From Rhynchopus euleeides (taxonomy: Eukaryota > Euglenozoa > Diplonemea > Diplonemida > Diplonemidae): a stretch of 64,000 nucleotides of DNA. Location of the stretch: the NCBI GenBank assembly GCA_963210315.1, contig OY723322.1, positions 186,001 to 250,000 on the forward strand, read 5' to 3'. The notes under the pieces were generated by a model. It was given only the letters and a program-made list of their open reading frames with translations, was not told the DNA's origin and ran no database searches. A program made the translations under genes and the position numbers. This document shows, piece after piece, positions 52,530 to 61,244 of this stretch (position 1 is its first letter; every line of letters begins with the position of its first letter).

Positions 52530-53164
52530 TGTATTGTGTGGGAGGGCACGCCCGTATCTGTCAGATGCATGCAAGTGGTGTGGTCAGGGACAGTGCAAGT
52601 TGGTTCGAGTGTGCCCAGAAAGTGACCCCAGACTGAGCAATCATCCAAGCAAGGGGACGGGGATACGCAACTGAGTGGGGTGCTTTCGACTCGAAGCTTT
52701 GTCAGTTGCTCGTTCGGAATAAACAGAAAAGGTGGGGGACATGCGCACACGGCTTGCTGCGACTGCGAGCTGGCAACTGGCGTGCCGGCTATTCATGCGG
52801 ACAGAAGAAGTGCAATTAGAACAACACCCCCACCCACACAGAGCCCACGCGAAGCACCGGCAGTGAAGCAACGGCACCGCGGTATTGGGTGAATATCGAG
52901 CAGGCTGACACCTGTCCGGCCGTACCCACGTGAGGATATCGCCTCTTAGTAAGCCGGTCCACGTGGCGGCAAGAAACAAGGAAGGACGCATGCAGGTGTA
53001 GCGACGCGAACCAGAATGGGATCTAACAAATGACACGGGATGCACGGTGTCGCATCGCTGTATCTCTGCAGCAGCATCGAGCCACTGAGAGGAACTGCTG
53101 CACGCAGTCGCAGAAACGAAACATGATGTGCAGCACAGCCCCATCCGGCCCCGTGTCTCTAGGC
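52530..53164. other. Spacer between the DadA copies
   Basis: Unique sequence of about 630 bp with no supported gene; it should contain the 3' end of copy 2 and the 5' end of copy 1. Confidence 0.4.
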
Positions 53165-54656
53165 TCACCACAGGCGGAACCTGTCGATGCGGTAGGGGGT
53201 CGGGTCGAAGTGTGGCTCAGAACCCGACACCATGGTTTCGGCAAGCTTGCCCGTCACCGCTGCCTGGGTCAGTCCGAAGTGCCCGTGTCCATAGCAGTGG
53301 AAGACGTCAGGGTTGCGGTCGGACCACGATATGACGGGGAGCATGTCTGGCAGCGACGGGCGGTAGCCAATCCAGTCGTGCTTCTTGTCGCGCGGGGGGA
53401 GGCTTGGGAGGAGCATGCGTGCCTTGCGCTCCAGCCAGTCGTAGTGCTCGGGGGTGGCAGGGCCCAGCCCGCCCAGCTCGGAGATGCCGGCAACACGGAG
53501 GCCGTGTTCCATCGGTGTGAAGAAGAACTTGAGTGGTGTCCACCCAATCGAGGTCCGCAGGGACCGTGCAGCTTCGCCTGTGAATGCGATGGAGTAGCCA
53601 CGCTCGGTGTCGAGCGGCGCAATATCCTCGCCTATCTTAGGAAGCAGGTTAAGGCCCTGTGCACCGCAAGCCAACACAACCACGTCGCTGCGGATCACTT
53701 CCTTCTGGGAGTCGCCCGTCTCCACCACCACGTCTGTCCCACGCACGTCCACCACACTGCCGCGCACAAGAGTCCCGCCGTACTTCTTTTGGAACAACTC
53801 GGTGCACACAAGACCGACCAGACGCGAAGGGTTCCGGATGTACATGCTGCTGTACATCACACCAGCACGCACAGTGGGGAAGTTCTTTTCATCGGCAAAG
53901 GCAGGCTCGTGAGCCGCAAGCTCCTGCCGGTTCTCACACACGGTGAGAGTGCTGCCGCGTGCACGGCGAACTTTTGTGGCTGACGATAGCCCACCCCAGT
54001 GGTCCTCGTCACAAGCATGCATCACAGGGCACGATGTCAGAACGTCGGAATGCTCTTCTGGGAGGTCAGCCAGAATCTCCTTCCAGGCAGCACCTGCACG
54101 CTTGTTGATCTCAGCCAATCCGTGAGAGGAACGCTCGGCCTGTCCCGGGAGACAGGCTGTCAGGAACCGCAGCCCAAAGGAAGTCGTGTGCGTGAAGAAG
54201 TGCCGGGTCAGAGCGAGAGATAACGGGCCGTCATTCCAGGACATCATGCCCCACAGCTGGCGGGGAAGCGACTGTGTGTGGTGGTGTGGGCAGCGACACA
54301 GCACTGACAATACATACTGGGTTGTTCATGGTCATCCGTTCGAATTCCGCAATCACACCCGCGTTGCCCCACGTCGACCCCTTCACCCCGATGGTACCGG
54401 GCTCCACGATGGTGACATCGTGACCTGCACGCTGCATGTAGTAGCCACAGGACACACCGACAGCCCCACCGCCGACAACCGTCACGCGTTTTCGGCGCTT
54501 CAGCAGCTCCACATCATTCGGGATCGTGTGGGAGACCCCCTCCTGCTGTGCCCCCATCCTTGTGTAGTCCTGCAGGGTGGTGGGTGAAACGCCACAGGCA
54601 GAACGCATGGCAAGGGGCAGACGAGCTGCAGAGCAGGAGGACAAGACAGGACGCAT
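53165..54656 (-). CDS. D-amino-acid dehydrogenase (DadA-like), copy 2
   Basis: Exons 54656-54318 and 54271-53165 with a 46-nt intron 54272-54317 give 481 aa. The start MRPVLSSCSAARLPLAMRSA provides a basic, acid-free N-terminus suited to mitochondrial import, which copy 1 lacks or has in shorter form. FAD motif VVGGGAVGVSCGYYMQRAGH. Exon 2 differs from copy 1 at only about 11 of 365 residues, while the last 53 residues of exon 1 differ at about 10. It stops at RIDRFRLW, before the tail seen in copy 1. Both copies are intact, so both may be active, possibly in different compartments. Confidence 0.93.
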
Positions 54657-54753
54657 CGCCCCTTGCTTCATTGGATTGGGAACCATCTCCCTCTGCGTCA
54701 AAACAACGCACTGCGGTCTGTCTACATATCCCACCAAGATCAAGCAGGCAAGT

Positions 54754-57723
54754 CTAGGGGGGCGCCTTCTTCAGTCGCACCTTTCGCGCCTTGCGGACCG
54801 GCTCAGCAGTGTCCTTTGCTGGCGTGGCCACCTGGCGCTTCCGCTCAGCACAGACATCTGCAGGCGGGGCTGTTGGTGCATGAGGGGCTGCCGGGGAGGG
54901 GTCAGGCTCTACTGGGTTGCTTGCAGCAGGGGTGAAGGGCTTCGGCCTCCGCCGCTCACAGCCAAGGGAAGAATCGGCCGGCAGGGGAGGGGGCACAGAT
55001 GCCTGCAGGGCACCCTGTGCCAGTGAGGCAGCAGCAGCAGCTTCCTGGGCCCTCTGTGCCGCCAGCAGCGTCTCCAGCGGCACGTACATGGTGCTGGGGT
55101 CGAAGGGTTTCGGCCTCACCCTCTCTTTGGCCTTCTGCACCGTTGGCTGAGGTTGAGGTGGTCGGGCGGCAGCATCGCGCACCTCGACTGGCTGGATGGC
55201 AGACGGCATGGCAGACGGCCCGGAGCGTTGGGGCTGTGGCAGCAGAGCTGCTGGGGTGGGGTCAGGCGTAGCACGTTGGGGCGTCGATGCGGCGGCGGCG
55301 GCGGCAGCAGCAGCTTCCTGGGCCTTCTGTGCCGCCAGCAGCGTCTCCAGTGGCACATGCATGGTGCTGGGGTCGAAGGGTGTCGGCTTGCGGATCTGTC
55401 GCGCGTTGGAGGGAGGGGCTGCCGCGGACACAGCTTCGCGCTGCACATCGGGCCGCACCACGGGTGGCGGTGCGGGGCCACGTGGCTGGGGCAGAGGAGC
55501 CTGCAGGGTCGTCGGGGTGACGGGGTGCACCGGCCTGTTTGACACGGGCGCCACGCTCGGCTGCGCAGGCAGAGGTGCCGGGGAACAGTCCGGTGTGCCG
55601 GAGCACGGAACGGCGGCAGCTTCCTGGGCCCTCTGTGCCGCCAGAAGCGTCTCCAGCGGCACGTGCATCGTGCTGGGGTCGAAGGGTTTCGGCCTCCGCC
55701 TCTCAGCCTTCACTGTGTGGGCTGGACCCCCACTGGGAACAGCTCCACCCCCTGCGCCCTGTATCGGCACCGTTGGCTGAGGTGGGGCGGCAGCCTCGCC
55801 GGGCTGGACGGCGGACGGCCCCGAGGGTTGGGGCTCTGGCAGCAGGGCTGCTGGGGTGGGGTCAGGCGTAGCACATTGAGGCATCGATGCGGCAGCAGCA
55901 GCAGCAGCAGCTTCCTGGGCCTTCTGTGCCGCCAGCAGCGTCTCGAGCGGCACATGCATGGTGCTGGGGTCGAAGGCCTTCGGCTTCTTTGGTGCGGGTG
56001 GAGGAGGTGCCTCATACTGCACTGGCTGCACGCCGCCCTGCCCTGCGAGGTGCTGCGACATAGCGAGGGCCACTGCGTCCGGCAGGCGTATGTCTGACAC
56101 GTTAGCCCCACGGCAGTCGGGATCGTAGCACTTGGGCCGGAGCGTGCCGCTGCCGAGCAGCGCCACGAAGTAGATGCCGTTGCTCTTGTGAGGGCGGCCG
56201 ACGCCCTGACAGTAGCGCGTGCCCCCCACAGCGTAGATGACCGACGTGTCGTACATCACATACTTCGTGATGACGCCGGTGCTGTAGGGGGGTCGCCGCA
56301 GGAGGCCTGCGACGTGCGCATCCAGTGCAGGGATGGGGGACGCGCCTGTCATCGCGACACCACTGCCGCCCGCAGACCGCCCGTCCGTGCCGAGGCCTGT
56401 GCCCACTGCACGCAGCCCTGCCTTCGTCGTTTTCACGGCGTCCACACCAAACTCCAGCTGCCGCGTGTCCCGCGTCACTTCGACGTTGGCAACCAGCGAG
56501 TCGAGGAACAGCTGGTAGTCTGTGTGGTAGGGGAACTTGCAAGTGGGTGACAGGTGCAGGTGCGACTTTTTGCCGAGTTTCGACGCCCCCATGACACGGA
56601 ACGTGCGGTTGCGCGTATACACAGCGAGGTCGACAACAGGCATCAGGCAGCGCGAGAAATTAAGGCCCCCCCGCGCTGCCCTGTCCAGGACGTCCTGTGG
56701 CAGCACGGTGTCAGAGACGTCCCCGTCCTCGAAGATCTGGGGGTACTTGTTCACGAGACTGCGTGCCTCAGACACAGCGTCATCCACAATATGCTGAAAG
56801 AGGCACGTGTGGAGATGTTCCCCCTCACCGCCTATCGACCCGTCCTCGCAACGCGCACCCTCGACGACATCGACCAGCTTGTGCGTAAACTTCGTGAGGA
56901 ACCTGCCCAGATGCTGGTTGCTTTTGAACACCGCATCCGCAAGGTGCACGATGACATGCGCTGAGTACTTGTGTTTGTAATCGGACACCAGCACCACAGC
57001 ATCCTCCTCCCGCACACCCACGCCATACTCCTCCTGCAGCGCTGTGTCCAGCCGGGCGATCAGCGTCGGGATGAGCTGTGCAGGGTCGAAGGGCACCCCA
57101 CACCCCACGGGGCACGTCGTCTTCTGGAAGTACTTGCGGTACTCGATGCCACGCGCTTGGCAGAACCTCGCAAACGCCGCCTCTGCCTCCGGCGGGGGCA
57201 CAGGAGGGGCACCATGCGCCGGGTCGTCCAGCTTGGGATACTCACACTCGATGTCGAAGTACACACGACAGGGCGCACCCTCGCGGATGATCTCATACAC
57301 AGACCCGATGTCCATGTCATCCGCCGCACGCTCCTCATGGTGCCGGAGCAGCACGCTGCCGTCGAGATTAAACCCCACGTCATCACTGTCATCGTCGCTG
57401 TCGCACGCATTGGTGTCCAGGAGGTACTGGTACACGTTGCGATACGAGGCTGCCATGAAGAACCGCCTCTGCGGCACGATGTTCTCCTCCACAACTTTGT
57501 CAGGGTTGTCGAAGTAGCGGACTGCCGCACCCTTCTTCAGACGGTTGACGAGGGAGTCGGCGCTCTCGACGCTGAAGCCCCGCAGGTCCGGGCACGCCGC
57601 GGTGGCACCACACGCCACGCGGTCGAGGTGGCGGAACAGCCCATCCTGCCTCTCGAAGATGCGCGCACCCCGCGCACCCCACTCGGCAATGTGCTTGAGA
57701 TCCACCTGCCGCTGGTGGTCCAT
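54754..57723 (-). CDS. PrimPol-family primase-polymerase (AEP) with UL52-type zinc site and repeated C-terminal motif
   Basis: A single exon of 989 aa starting MDHQRQVDLKHIAEW. The archaeo-eukaryotic primase core is at about 60-420: catalytic DxE in YFDIECEYPKLD (about 156), the SxH-type motif in YSAHVIVH (about 255), and DLAVYTRNRTFRVMGASKLGK (about 367). A zinc site of the herpes UL52/PrimPol type follows: Cys in RYCQGV, His in GRPHKS, and the pair CYDPDC (about 500-540). Residues 560-930 are Pro/Ala-rich and contain four copies of FDPSTMHVPLETLLAAQ (near 585, 680, 785, 875) each followed by a poly-Ala run, plus a remnant RRRPKPFTPAA. Human PrimPol also has an interaction tail after the zinc site; the repeats here may be a multivalent docking motif. 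Role: repriming at stalled forks, or kinetoplast/organelle replication. Confidence 0.92.
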   Translation of the reverse strand: MDHQRQVDLKHIAEWGARGARIFERQDGLFRHLDRVACGATAACPDLRGFSVESADSLVNRLKKGAAVRYFDNPDKVVEENIVPQRRFFMAASYRNVYQYLLDTNACDSDDDSDDVGFNLDGSVLLRHHEERAADDMDIGSVYEIIREGAPCRVYFDIECEYPKLDDPAHGAPPVPPPEAEAAFARFCQARGIEYRKYFQKTTCPVGCGVPFDPAQLIPTLIARLDTALQEEYGVGVREEDAVVLVSDYKHKYSAHVIVHLADAVFKSNQHLGRFLTKFTHKLVDVVEGARCEDGSIGGEGEHLHTCLFQHIVDDAVSEARSLVNKYPQIFEDGDVSDTVLPQDVLDRAARGGLNFSRCLMPVVDLAVYTRNRTFRVMGASKLGKKSHLHLSPTCKFPYHTDYQLFLDSLVANVEVTRDTRQLEFGVDAVKTTKAGLRAVGTGLGTDGRSAGGSGVAMTGASPIPALDAHVAGLLRRPPYSTGVITKYVMYDTSVIYAVGGTRYCQGVGRPHKSNGIYFVALLGSGTLRPKCYDPDCRGANVSDIRLPDAVALAMSQHLAGQGGVQPVQYEAPPPPAPKKPKAFDPSTMHVPLETLLAAQKAQEAAAAAAAASMPQCATPDPTPAALLPEPQPSGPSAVQPGEAAAPPQPTVPIQGAGGGAVPSGGPAHTVKAERRRPKPFDPSTMHVPLETLLAAQRAQEAAAVPCSGTPDCSPAPLPAQPSVAPVSNRPVHPVTPTTLQAPLPQPRGPAPPPVVRPDVQREAVSAAAPPSNARQIRKPTPFDPSTMHVPLETLLAAQKAQEAAAAAAAAASTPQRATPDPTPAALLPQPQRSGPSAMPSAIQPVEVRDAAARPPQPQPTVQKAKERVRPKPFDPSTMYVPLETLLAAQRAQEAAAAASLAQGALQASVPPPLPADSSLGCERRRPKPFTPAASNPVEPDPSPAAPHAPTAPPADVCAERKRQVATPAKDTAEPVRKARKVRLKKAPP
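55040..55990 (-). repeat. Four in-gene repeats in the PrimPol tail
   Basis: A block of about 78 bp (starting near 55040, 55314, 55618 and 55909) encodes the FDPSTMHVPLETLLAAQ motif and Ala run. Spacing is 274, 304 and 291 bp. Blocks 2 and 4 also share flanking sequence (GGCAGCAG.GCTGCTGGGGTG), so part of the array arose by duplication of a two-unit segment of about 600 bp. Confidence 0.85.
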
Positions 57724-58657
57724 GCTGCACAGCCCTGCGGCTGCAGCTGTGAGGGGATGCGGTGTGGGGGTGGTGGGACACCGCCAGCTTTGCCAACTCC
57801 GATCTAAGAAGTGGCCAGCCTCTTGGCGCAAATGAGACCAAACAGAGCGCAACCTTCGCAGACACAAACAGCGCAGGCAAACAGTCGCAAGAGGGGCGGG
57901 GGGCGGGTGAGTGGGGGTCGGGCTCGTCGTCTGTTCTTTCAGGCGCTGCAACTCCCCTTGCTGTGTGGTGGGGTGGCACCCGAACTCACCACCGCAGCCG
58001 CTTTGGCCAAACCCCTGGCGGTTGCTCGCTAAAGAGGCCCCTCAGAGCTGCTTCGCACACAACAGGGCTGACCTACGGGAGCATATTTTGGAAAGCTTGG
58101 TCGGGGCAGGCCAAGTGACCCCTCTCCACAGCCCCTTCCACCAAGCCACGTTAGGGTCTCTGCATAGGCACGTGTCGCACCAACCCGCTTCTAAGATACA
58201 CATGGTTGCATATTTTTCGTTGAGGATGCGGCGCATCGAGCGAGCCCTGCCGATATGACCTGCACTGAACCAAATGGGTTGCCACCCCCAACACGCAGTG
58301 GTGTTGGTGTCGTGTAGAACACACTCTTGACGCTGCAGCCACCCGGACGCAGCGCAACCCGGACGTGCTGTCGCGGCACAGCGCAAGATTTCACGGCCAT
58401 CACCGTTCAGATTCATTGCGAGCCCCACACACAGGATACGAACCACTTATTTGTTGGCCGAAGCACACACCGAACACCAATGCGACGTGGCCTCTCCTAT
58501 GAAGCATCTAAAATCACCCACACCTTCTCCCGCAGTGGTGCTGTTGCGCATCTACACCGTGCCCCAAGAGGGCGTGCCGCCAAGGGACCCAACCCGAGAA
58601 GACTACAAGCGTGCCAAGAGGCTGCAGGGTGCTGTGGAGCACTGCCAACCCACGGCA
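57724..58657. other. Spacer between PrimPol and EF-P-like gene
   Basis: No gene is supported. An upstream extension of the PrimPol frame exists to 57951 but has no conserved features and begins in a Pro/Thr-rich low-complexity stretch. Confidence 0.4.
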
Positions 58658-59608
58658 TTACTCCTTGTTGAACTTGAGGAAGCGCCCTTTGGGGAGCCCG
58701 ATCATCAGCCTGTCGCCCTTCTTGCAGTTGGGGCTGGGGATGGCAACCTGCGCTTCGTTCTCATCGATGAGGGCCATCCACCGACCGGCCACCTGGCTGA
58801 CGTGGGCGACAGTGTACAGGTAAGACGGGGGGAACTTGATCTCGATGAGATCCTCTTCGATGACGATGCCGGTGAGAGCCATGTCAGGGAGCAGCCACTT
58901 GATGCTCCCCTCCCCGTCCATAATCAGATCCTCGAAGGCCTCAAGGGAGAGCCGTGCCATGGTACCCGTTGGCTGTGGGGTGTGGGGGTGGAGTGGGGGT
59001 GGGGTCGGAGTCCTTGGTCGGATGTAAAAGACAGCACGCGACACAAGCATCACTAACAAGGCTTCGCCCTACAAAAGAACACCCTCCAAAAACTCGTGAT
59101 TTCGCCTTTTTCAGAGGGCTTTTGTTCGCCCGCTTCCGACAATGTGCACCCCTCTCTGTCGCCCTGTCTTCCGGGGTTGTCTACCGTCCCTTATCCCACG
59201 TCGAATCCATACCTTGAGCTCACGCTCATCTGAGGTGTAGTATTGGAGGACCAGCTGGTCCTTCTCCTCATCCACCTCTTCGAACATGATCTTCATGCGC
59301 TCGAAGGGTAGCTTTTTGAAGTTCATCCCGTGGATCTCGGTGGGCAGCCCGCGACGCGGCCCCGTCAACATGCTGATCATACCGTGACCCTGGACTGCAC
59401 CACGCCCGGTCTTCTTTGTATTCCGGGAAAGAATCTTGCCGACCTCACCATCGTGCAGGATAAGCTCCCCCTTCTTCAGCGTCAGGATGTCCGTCGGCTC
59501 CGCCTCGTACGAGCGGAAGCGCCGCTGCAGCGCAAAGGCGTTGGAGGCAAACCCGGCCCCGACAGCCCCAGGCACCCCCAGCCCTGACAGAAGGGCTCGC
59601 CGCATCAT
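58658..59608 (-). CDS. Mitochondrial-type elongation factor P (EF-P/eIF5A-like)
   Basis: Exons 59608-59213 and 58972-58658 give 236 aa. The intron 58973-59212 (240 nt) runs GTATGG...CACAG, phase 0. Each exon alone looks like a small unrelated protein, but joined they give the three EF-P domains: KOW-like N-domain (LKKGELILHDGEVGKILSRN), the middle OB domain (SIKWLLPDMALTGIVIEEDLIEIKFP, matching the EF-P LPEDALGD..WLKEGMEVTV..ISVELP order) and the C-terminal OB (AQVAIPSPNCKKGDRLMIGLPKGRFLKF). The first about 30 residues (MMRRALLSGLGVPGAVG, ALQRRFRSY) form a likely mitochondrial presequence. The loop tip reads KKTGRGAV, so the residue modified in bacterial EF-P is Arg here rather than Lys. EF-P relieves ribosome stalling at proline runs. 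Confidence 0.85.
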
Positions 59609-60083
59609 TGCAACCCTTTCCCTTCTTCTGCTCAGCAAGGCCGAGGCGATGCCTGGGCAGAGCCGGTGTCGGTCCGCACCACACACGCAGACCTGCAGAG
59701 GGTGTGGGTGTGCGGAGTGCAGCGGTGCATTACACTAGACTTCACTTCTTGACAACGTTGTTGCAGCACGGCCAGTGTGAACACCCACGCGGGCCACTCA
59801 TCGAAAAAAGTTTGAACGTGTTTCGAAACTGTGAACACCAGAGAGACGCCGTGAGGAAGATGAAAGGGGGTAAGGGGGGCATTGGAGTGGGTGCGTGGGT
59901 GGGTGGGGATGTGGGTATGCTGCTGTGGAGAGGCATTCTTGCCATTTTGCTGCTGCAGATGTTGGGGAGGGGAGAGGGAGCTTCATCCTGGGGCTAGAAA
60001 GGTGGTGGCGGCAAATGTGTTGCCAACCTTTGCCTTGTATTCCGCTTTTTTTTGATAATTTTTTGTTTGCATTGAATTTTTGC

Positions 60084-60114
<31 letters not shown>

Positions 60115-61244
60115 CACATCATTGGTTGTTGGTGGCGTTCTTCAACTCAAAGGTGTCCCTGCAACACCCCTGAAAGCCGCACCCCCTGCAGTCCCAGCGA
60201 GAGGGGAGGGTGAACTTCCTGCTCCACCGCATCACCTGACTGCCTAACCAACTTCGCCAATGCGGGACACCGTGGTCACTGTGGAGAGCGCGCCACCACA
60301 AGAGAAGGCCTCGCTGTCTCCACCCCCACCCCACACCGAAACCGCAAACCCGGTGACCCCCCAACAGAAATCAGGTGGCTAGGATCGTCTGTACTGACCT
60401 CCAACACCACTCACATGATGGAGTCTGCCCCACCAAAAAGCACCACCCCTCTGCTTGTGGGTTGCCCTTCTTGGTTTCCCCCAAAAAGCGCTGCCCACCC
60501 GCCAGCCTTTTGTTTTGACTTTGGTCTCCCATGCCCTGAAGAGCTCTGAAGAAACCTGCCCCACACGCCCTGTTCCGGTTCACCCGATATTTTTTTTTTT
60601 GCAAACTGCACCCGTTGCATGAAGGGTATGATCCTCACAAAGCTTCAGCCGGTAACGATTTACTTCGTTACTTCGCGACCTACCCTCCTCAGGCTGGTCC
60701 CTCGTAACACTGTAAAACGAAAATGGCACGAAGAAAGAAGACAGGAACAGGGGAGGGACAGCGGGGGTCGCAAACACACCTACGTTTCTAGGGGCAACAG
60801 GAGAAGCATCATTTGGAGGCGGGGGTGTAGCAGTCGGGAGTGGCAAGACAAAAGGCAATTCTCCCAACACACCCGCTCGCCTCAGTGTTGCCATTTGGAG
60901 GTGGGGTAGGGTGGGGGGGTCTTCGATGCCGGTGATTCTTTTCGGTTTCCGAAGGGAAAGGGTTCGGCGATTTTTCTCCGATAAATAGGAGGAAATGCGC
61001 CCCAAAAGAAAGCGCGCCGTGTTCGCCCCCCCCCCCCCCTCCCCCCCTTGTGATAATAACAGAATCCCCCCCCTGCACCCCCTCCCTCGCGTGCGTGGCT
61101 AGAGACACGCGCACAACCGTGGAACACACACACACACACAGTGTCACACACGCCAGCACACAACGCAAAGCATCACACGGAAACAACTCTGTTCCTGACT
61201 ACCCCCTGCACCCCCACACTACACTTGCACCCCTTCACAGCCCT
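59609..61244. other. Spacer between EF-P-like and USP genes
   Basis: No gene is supported. Includes a (CA)n microsatellite at about 60088-60113, a second CA run at about 61122-61140 and poly-C tracts at 61026-61045. Confidence 0.45.
60088..60113 (+). repeat. (CA)n microsatellite
   Basis: Uninterrupted CA dinucleotide run of about 13 units. Confidence 0.9.

Noticed and set aside
58658-58960. Independent 100-aa protein gene (MARLSLEAFED)
   Set aside because: Better explained as exon 2 of the EF-P-like gene; its ATG lies inside the spliced reading frame.
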